From positions 1 through 63,425 of the forward strand of contig JAVKTT010000007.1 of NCBI GenBank assembly GCA_031460505.1: 63,425 bases of DNA, in the 5' to 3' direction. The position numbers and the translations under genes were made by a program. Below, one piece after another: positions 58,691 to 63,425 of the stretch. This DNA comes from JAAYTL01 sp031460505. Lineage in GTDB: Bacteria > Bacillota > Clostridia > Tissierellales > Tissierellaceae. The notes beneath the pieces were generated by a model. It saw only the letters and a list, made by a program, of their open reading frames with translations, was not told the origin of the DNA and ran no database searches. Each line of letters begins with the position of its first letter. Within the stretch, counting starts at the first letter, position 1.

Positions 58691-59755
58691 ATGAATTTGT
58701 CACAAATAAGAATTGGAAATAAAACTACAACTGTTCCTATAATACAGGGCGGTATGGGCATTGGAGTATCTTTATCAAGCTTAGCTTCAGCTGTTGCCAA
58801 TGAAGGTGGAATTGGAGTAATATCTGGAGTACAAATTGGATTTAGAGAAGCTGATTTTGATAGAAATACTCAAGGTGCAAATTTACGAGCATTAGCAAAG
58901 GAAATAAAAAAAGCTAGAGAATTAAGCCCAAAAGGAATAATTGGAGTAAATCTTATGGTAGCAATCAATAACTATGTAGATATGGTTAAGGTTGCAGTAG
59001 AAGAAAAAATTGACTTAATAATATCTGGAGCTGGTCTACCTAAAGAACTACCAGGACTAGTAAAGGGTTCTAATACAAAGATTGCACCAATAGTATCATC
59101 AGCTAAGGCTGCAGTACTTATTACAAAACTATGGTTAAGAAGATATGATTATCTTCCTGATCTAATAATAGTTGAAGGTACTGAGGCTGGAGGACATTTA
59201 GGGTATTCTTTTGAAGAATTAGAGAGTGAAGATAGTCCTAAACTTGAGGATACAGTTATAGATGTTATTAATTCCATTAAACCTTTCGAAGAATCAAGTG
59301 GTAAGAAGATTCCTGTTATAGCAGCAGGAGGTATATATAATGGAAGCGATATAAATAAATTTTTAAAATTAGGAGCAACAGGTGTACAAATGGGAACAAG
59401 ATTTGTTGCTACTCATGAATGTGATGCATCTATGGAGTTTAAAAAAGCATATATTGATTCCAAAGAGGATGATATAGATTTGATATTAAGTCCTGTAGGT
59501 ATGCCAGGCCAAGCAATTATCAATCCATTTATCAAAAAGGTTAAAGCACAAAAAGAGAGAATTACTAAATGCTTTAATTGTCTTACTCCTTGTAAACCTG
59601 CTAAGTCACCATACTGTATTTCTCAAGCTTTAATCAATGCAGTAGAAGGTAATGTGGATGAAGGACTAATATTTATAGGAAAAAGTGGATATAAAATTGA
59701 TAAAATAGTTAGTGTTAAGGAATTAATTCAAGAATTAATGACTTTTACACAGTAA
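58691..59755 (+). CDS. Nitronate monooxygenase/FabK-like flavoprotein
   Basis: A 354-residue FMN protein: PIIQGGMGIGVSLSSLASAVANEGGIG, VEGTEAGGHLG, and VIAAGGIYNG for FMN phosphate. A Cys cluster CFNCLTPCKPAKSPYC (about 303-318) is absent from FabK and occurs in NMO-type relatives. It may oxidise nitronates such as propionate-3-nitronate, whose product is malonic semialdehyde, which would fit a malonate operon; a fatty-acid role as a second FabK-like reductase is the alternative. It is the last gene of the sigma-54 operon, 11 bp after madM. Confidence 0.83.
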   Translation: MNLSQIRIGNKTTTVPIIQGGMGIGVSLSSLASAVANEGGIGVISGVQIGFREADFDRNTQGANLRALAKEIKKARELSPKGIIGVNLMVAINNYVDMVKVAVEEKIDLIISGAGLPKELPGLVKGSNTKIAPIVSSAKAAVLITKLWLRRYDYLPDLIIVEGTEAGGHLGYSFEELESEDSPKLEDTVIDVINSIKPFEESSGKKIPVIAAGGIYNGSDINKFLKLGATGVQMGTRFVATHECDASMEFKKAYIDSKEDDIDLILSPVGMPGQAIINPFIKKVKAQKERITKCFNCLTPCKPAKSPYCISQALINAVEGNVDEGLIFIGKSGYKIDKIVSVKELIQELMTFTQ

Positions 59756-59807
59756 TGTGAATAAGTTGTGCACAAACTGTTGATAAATAAATCAAAATTG
59801 TGGATAA
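59756..59807 (-). promoter_or_regulatory. Cluster of four DnaA-box-like 9-mers
   Basis: Read on the minus strand: TTATCCACA (59799-59807, perfect), TTATCAACA (59778-59786), TTGTGCACA (59767-59775) and TTATTCACA (59756-59764). All point the same way. Starts are 21, 11 and 11 bp apart, so the boxes are on one face of the helix. It lies just after the nitronate monooxygenase stop codon. Confidence 0.7.
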
Positions 59808-59838
59808 AATATTAAAATTAAATTCCATTTAAAACCAT

Positions 59839-59924
59839 TTGACAAATTTAATAAATAATTATATAGTATAAAGAAATTCAAAGAACAATTAAAACTTGAC
59901 AAATTTTTAAATTAGAATTAAGAT
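59839..59924 (+). promoter_or_regulatory. Tandem sigma-A promoters before the Met T-box
   Basis: P1: TTGACA (59839-59844), 17 bp, TATAGT (59862-59867). P2: TTGACA (59896-59901), 17 bp, TAAGAT (59919-59924). Both are close to consensus and lead into the T-box leader. Confidence 0.75.
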
Positions 59925-59954
59925 AGCTAATAAGTTAATTATAAAAATAACATT

Positions 59955-60231
59955 ATGACTTAGAAGAGAAGAGTAAGCATGTAAATACTTATACAGAGAG
60001 TTCCTATTTGGTGAGAAGGAATAAGGGCTAGCAAGCTGAACATGGCCTCAGAGTCTGATTGTCGAATTTTTAAACAATCACGTCTGCACACGTTACAGTG
60101 CTAGAGTATTGAGGGATATATTTATCCTGCGTACTTGATGAGGTATTCTACCGTGAGGTAGATATAAATTAAGGGTGGTAACACGAAGCTTTCGTCCCTT
60201 TGCTTTTTGCAAAGGGATGGGAGCTTTTTTT
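59955..60231 (+). promoter_or_regulatory. T-box leader with Met specifier and terminator
   Basis: Stem I begins near 59960 (AGAGAAGAGTAAGCATG). In GCTGAACATGGCC, ATG (60042-60044) follows GAAC as the specifier codon usually does, giving methionine. The T-box is AAGGGTGGTAACACG (60171-60185). The terminator AAGCTTTCGTCCCTTTGC pairs with GCAAAGGGATGGGAGCTT, then T (60186-60231). Uncharged tRNA-Met should allow read-through into the amidohydrolase and metNI genes, which agrees with their predicted role. Confidence 0.88.
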
Positions 60232-60416
60232 ATGCCCTAACCCGATTTGCGAATTTTGCAAATCGATGGTAGGTCAAACGCAACGAGAACCAAATCTATA
60301 CGAACGATAGTGAGTAAATAGATTTGAGTTTCGAGACTGGCATGGTTAAGATGCAATTTATGTGGATAGACTGCAGGTTGAAGAGGCTAAATTACTTTAA
60401 ATAGGAGGAATTATAG
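60232..60416 (+). repeat. Repeat-like segment between the T-box and the amidohydrolase
   Basis: GATTTGC (60244-60250) pairs with GCAAATC (60258-60264), and AAATCTAT (60292-60299) with ATAGATTT (60318-60325). The unit AACGCAACGAGAACC...TGAGTTTCGAGAC has the look of a dispersed mini-element. No reading frame and no clear control site besides the ribosome binding site AGGAGGA at the end. Confidence 0.45.
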
Positions 60417-61613
60417 ATGACAAACATAAGAGATTTAATTGATAAAACAGTAGAGGACAAATTACAAATATACAAGGATATAGCTTTAAAGATTCATGAA
60501 AATCCTGAGGTAAGTAATTATGAATTCTTTGCAAGCAAAACACTATCAGAGAGATTAGCTGAAGAAGGATTTGATGTAAATTTAGATGTAGCAGGACATC
60601 GTACAGGATTTGATGCAAGATACAAAAGTAGTAAACCTGGTCCAACTATTGTGTTCTATGCAGAATATGATGCTCTCCCAGGAATTGGACATGCATGTGG
60701 ACATAATCTATTTGGGGCTACTTCTTCCTTGGCAGCAGTTGGATTAAAGGCAGTAATTGATGAAGTAGGTGGAGAGATTAGAGTATATGGAACACCTGGA
60801 GAAGAAGGTGGGGAAAATGGAAGTGCAAAGGGTAGTTTTGTCAGAGAAGGATTATTTGATGATGTAGATATAGCATTAGGTGTACATCCAGGAGTTGAAC
60901 ATGGATTTACTACTACAACTTTAGCAAATGATCCAGTGGATGTAGAGTTCTTTGGCAAGTCATCACATGCTGCAGGAGCACCTGAAAAAGGTATCAATGC
61001 TTTAGATGCAATTATACAAGTATATAATGGAAGCAATGCGTTAAGACAACACTTAAGTGATGATGTAAGAATCCATGGAGTAATTACTAATGGTGGGGAA
61101 GCAGCCAATGTTGTACCAGATTATGCAAGTGCAAGATTTTATCTTAGAGCAAAGTCAAGACCAATACTTACTGATTTATATACTAAATTTGAGAATATAG
61201 TAAAAGGTGCAGCACTTCAAACTGGTGCCACATACAAATTTGGATTATTTCAAAATAGTGTAGATAATGTAGTACCTACACCTTTATTTGATGAAGTTTA
61301 TGAGAAACACTTAAATAGATATGGTGAATATATAACTAAGGATAAAACAAAAGGCGGAAGCGGATCAACAGATGTAGGCAATATTAGCCAAGTGGTCCCT
61401 ACAATCCACCCATATATTAAGATATCTGATGAGTATGTTGCAGGACACAGTATTGAATTTAGAGAAGCTTCAAAGAGTGAACTAGGTTTAAGTTCCATAG
61501 GACTGGGAGCAAAGGTCTTAGCAAATACAGCTTTGGATATCATATTAGATCCAGATTTACTTGAAAAAATAAAAGAGCAGCATAAAGAGAATGTAAATAA
61601 TCAAAGCAAATAG
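60417..61613 (+). CDS. M20-family amidohydrolase under Met T-box control
   Basis: A 398-residue enzyme of the AbgB/peptidase M20D type. GIGHACGHNLFGA holds the metal ligands (about 90-102), and GTPGEEGGENGSAKG has the catalytic Glu pair (about 120-134). SGSTDVGN near the end is typical of this group. It probably releases an amino acid from an acyl or peptide conjugate. With the Met T-box and metNI the released amino acid may be methionine or a relative. AGGAGG precedes the ATG; metN starts 9 bp after its stop codon. Confidence 0.87.
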   Translation: MTNIRDLIDKTVEDKLQIYKDIALKIHENPEVSNYEFFASKTLSERLAEEGFDVNLDVAGHRTGFDARYKSSKPGPTIVFYAEYDALPGIGHACGHNLFGATSSLAAVGLKAVIDEVGGEIRVYGTPGEEGGENGSAKGSFVREGLFDDVDIALGVHPGVEHGFTTTTLANDPVDVEFFGKSSHAAGAPEKGINALDAIIQVYNGSNALRQHLSDDVRIHGVITNGGEAANVVPDYASARFYLRAKSRPILTDLYTKFENIVKGAALQTGATYKFGLFQNSVDNVVPTPLFDEVYEKHLNRYGEYITKDKTKGGSGSTDVGNISQVVPTIHPYIKISDEYVAGHSIEFREASKSELGLSSIGLGAKVLANTALDIILDPDLLEKIKEQHKENVNNQSK

Positions 61614-61622
61614 GAGGAAGAA

Positions 61623-62657
61623 ATGATTCAACTAATAGATGTATCAAAGAGTTTTATTTCAGATAAGGACTCAGTTCACGCTGTAAAAGATGTTAACTTA
61701 ACTATAAATAATGGAGAAATCTTTGGAGTAATCGGATATAGTGGGGCAGGCAAGAGTACCTTAGTAAGATGTATCAATCTTTTAGAAAGACCTACTAAGG
61801 GTCAAGTACTAATTGATGGAGTTGATTTACTTCAACTCAAGGAAAAAGATTTAAGATCATATCGTCAAAAAATAGGAATGATATTTCAACAATTTAATTT
61901 ACTTGCATCAAGGACTGTCTTTGATAATGTGGCCTTTCCTTTGAGATATAGAGGTATAAGTAAAGAAAAAATCAAAGACAGAGTATTGTATCTACTAGAT
62001 TTAGTGGGAATTTCAGATAAGGTAGATGCTTATCCCTCACAATTATCCGGAGGACAAAAACAAAGAGTTGCCATAGCAAGGGCACTAGCTACTGAGCCAA
62101 GCATATTATTATGTGATGAAGCTACTTCAGCCTTGGACCCTCAAACAACTAAATCTATCTTGAAATTACTTAAGGATGTAAATAAGAAATTAGGGATTAC
62201 TATAGTTATAATTACCCATGAAATGAATGTTATTAAGGAAATCTGTGACCGTGTAGCAGTAATGGAGGGTGGAAATGTGGTTGAATTAAACGATGTAGTT
62301 TCCATATTCTCAAATCCACAAGCTCAGATAACAAGGGATTTTATAAGTAGTACTTCTAATTTAACCAGATTAGATGAGTTAATAGAAGAGAAATCTAGTA
62401 TTGTGGACTTGAAACCTGGACAAAGGATATGGAGACTGGATTTCTTTGGCTCTGAGACTAAGGAAGCAATTATAGCTCAACTTGCTAAGAAATATGATAT
62501 AGAGCCTAGTATTATATTTGCTAATGTAGAGGTAATTTCAGATACAGTTCTTGGATCATTGATAGTAATTGTTACTATAGATGAAAATATAGAACAAGAA
62601 GTAATTAAGTATTTACAAGATAAGAAAATTAGAGTAGAGGTGATTAAATATGCTTAA
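61623..62657 (+). CDS. metN: Methionine ABC transporter ATP-binding protein MetN
   Basis: A 344-residue ABC ATPase. Walker A GYSGAGKST (about 38-46), signature LSGGQKQR, Walker B ILLCDEATSALD. The C-terminal 75-80 residues (about 265-344) form the NIL domain that binds methionine and inhibits the pump, a mark of MetN. It works with MetI (next gene, 8-bp overlap) and a MetQ lipoprotein, whose gene is not in the window. AGGAGG precedes the ATG. Confidence 0.94.
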   Translation: MIQLIDVSKSFISDKDSVHAVKDVNLTINNGEIFGVIGYSGAGKSTLVRCINLLERPTKGQVLIDGVDLLQLKEKDLRSYRQKIGMIFQQFNLLASRTVFDNVAFPLRYRGISKEKIKDRVLYLLDLVGISDKVDAYPSQLSGGQKQRVAIARALATEPSILLCDEATSALDPQTTKSILKLLKDVNKKLGITIVIITHEMNVIKEICDRVAVMEGGNVVELNDVVSIFSNPQAQITRDFISSTSNLTRLDELIEEKSSIVDLKPGQRIWRLDFFGSETKEAIIAQLAKKYDIEPSIIFANVEVISDTVLGSLIVIVTIDENIEQEVIKYLQDKKIRVEVIKYA

Positions 62658-63330
62658 TCTAATGACAAAATATACTCCTAATCTATTGGATTATTGGCCA
62701 GAGTTTATAAACAGTATTGGAGAGACATTACAAATGCTTTTCCTATCAGGTATATACTCATTTATTATAGGACTACTTTTAGGTACTGTATTAGTTGTCA
62801 CAAGAAAGGGAAATATACTTGAAAACCCATATATACATGGAGTATTAGATGGATTAGTTAATTTATTTAGATCCATTCCTTTCGTAATATTAATCACTGC
62901 ATTAATACCAGTGACAAAGCTTATAGTAGGAACTTTCATTGGAGTAAAGGGTGCAATATTTCCTTTAATAGTAGGATGTACACCATTCTTTGTTAGACAG
63001 GTAGATATGGCTCTTTCAGATATAGATAATGGTTTAATTGAAGCAGCTCAGTCCATGGGACTTTCACCATTGGGTATTATTTTTAGGGTTTATCTTAAAG
63101 AAAGCATACCAGCATTAGCACGTTCTACGACCATTACTGCTATAAGCTTACTTGGTCTTACAGCAATGGGAGGCGCAGTAGGAGGAGGTGGGATTGGTTC
63201 ATTTGTTATAAGATATGGACATAATAGATTTTATCAAGACATAACCTATGTTTCAGTAGGTGTTATATTAATATTCGTAACGATTATTCAATTTATAGGA
63301 AATATCATAATTAAAAAAACAACACATTAA
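62650..63330 (+). CDS. metI: Methionine ABC transporter permease MetI
   Basis: A 226-residue permease with five membrane segments and the EAA-loop pattern EAAQSMGLSPLGIIFRVYLKES (about 137-158), which contacts MetN. NLFRSIPFVILI is also MetI-like. It overlaps metN by 8 bases. About 95 bases remain in the window after it, with no complete gene; metQ is expected next but cannot be seen. Confidence 0.93.
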   Translation: MLNLMTKYTPNLLDYWPEFINSIGETLQMLFLSGIYSFIIGLLLGTVLVVTRKGNILENPYIHGVLDGLVNLFRSIPFVILITALIPVTKLIVGTFIGVKGAIFPLIVGCTPFFVRQVDMALSDIDNGLIEAAQSMGLSPLGIIFRVYLKESIPALARSTTITAISLLGLTAMGGAVGGGGIGSFVIRYGHNRFYQDITYVSVGVILIFVTIIQFIGNIIIKKTTH

Positions 63331-63425
63331 AGCAATCTGGTGATATGTCAAGAGATAAATTTTAATAAAAACATAAGGAACAATTAAAAAAAGACAACCT
63401 TAATAGAACCTATGTATTTCAGTGA

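Overview
The window is AT-rich Firmicute DNA. It carries T-box leaders, a yybP-ykoY riboswitch, an intact walRK-yycHIJ-htrA-rlmH locus, AGGAGG-type ribosome binding sites, a FabK-type fatty acid synthesis cluster, a tryptophanase and several amidohydrolases. Together these suggest an anaerobic amino-acid-fermenting member of the Clostridia or Tissierellia. That placement is an inference from gene content; there is no rRNA in the window.

Layout. 1-3.5 kb: a T-box leader with a probable Tyr specifier controls an NhaC-family transporter and an overlapping metallo-beta-lactamase-fold gene, followed by a small membrane protein. 3.6-7.6 kb: a tryptophan-use module, made of a YheO-like regulator divergent from tryptophanase (tnaA) and an NSS-family transporter (TnaT-like). 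An array of AACACTAT half-sites lies over the tnaA promoter. 7.7-12.5 kb (minus strand): a subtilisin-like protease, a hotdog thioesterase and a SERCA-like P-type ATPase that sits behind a Mn2+-type yybP-ykoY riboswitch. 12.6-23.6 kb: walR, walK, a secreted protein, yycH, yycI, walJ, htrA, then tpx, a large secreted multidomain protein, and rlmH. A perfect WalR box lies just after walK.

23.5-38.0 kb is the most unusual part. Starting exactly at the 3' end of rlmH, the attachment site used by staphylococcal SCC elements, is about 14.4 kb of accessory DNA. It holds a C5-methyltransferase/MvaI-BcnI restriction pair, DUF1643, RadC, DUF960, a DUF927 (Cch-like) ATPase, a large serine recombinase (Ccr-like), and a secreted metallopeptidase as probable cargo. 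It ends near an att-like 18-mer. I read it as an SCC-like cassette outside the staphylococci.

38-44.3 kb: a TPR-GGDEF protein with an intact I-site, an AIM24-family protein, a GyrI-like protein, a UPF0173 hydrolase, an M20 amidohydrolase and a CDF efflux pump. 44.4-48.1 kb: small Cys-rich or otherwise unrecognised proteins around a clostripain-like (C11) peptidase. 48.1-56.2 kb: fabH-fabK-fabD-fabG-acpP-fabF on the minus strand, with fabZ, a histidine kinase and an NtrC-type regulator divergent from it. 56.2-59.8 kb: a sigma-54 (-24/-12) promoter and a CoA-transferase/madL/madM/nitronate-monooxygenase operon, suggesting malonate uptake and activation next to the fatty acid genes. 59.76-59.81 kb: four DnaA-box-like 9-mers in helical phase. 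59.8-63.4 kb: tandem promoters, a Met T-box, an M20 amidohydrolase and metN-metI, with the binding-protein gene probably beyond the window.

Short repeats of the families 'ACATGGGGACGT...CTTGTCTT', 'GGGGTCAGACCCC' and 'GTCATTCTGA...TCAGGATGACA' are scattered between chromosomal genes, and I saw none in the SCC-like segment.
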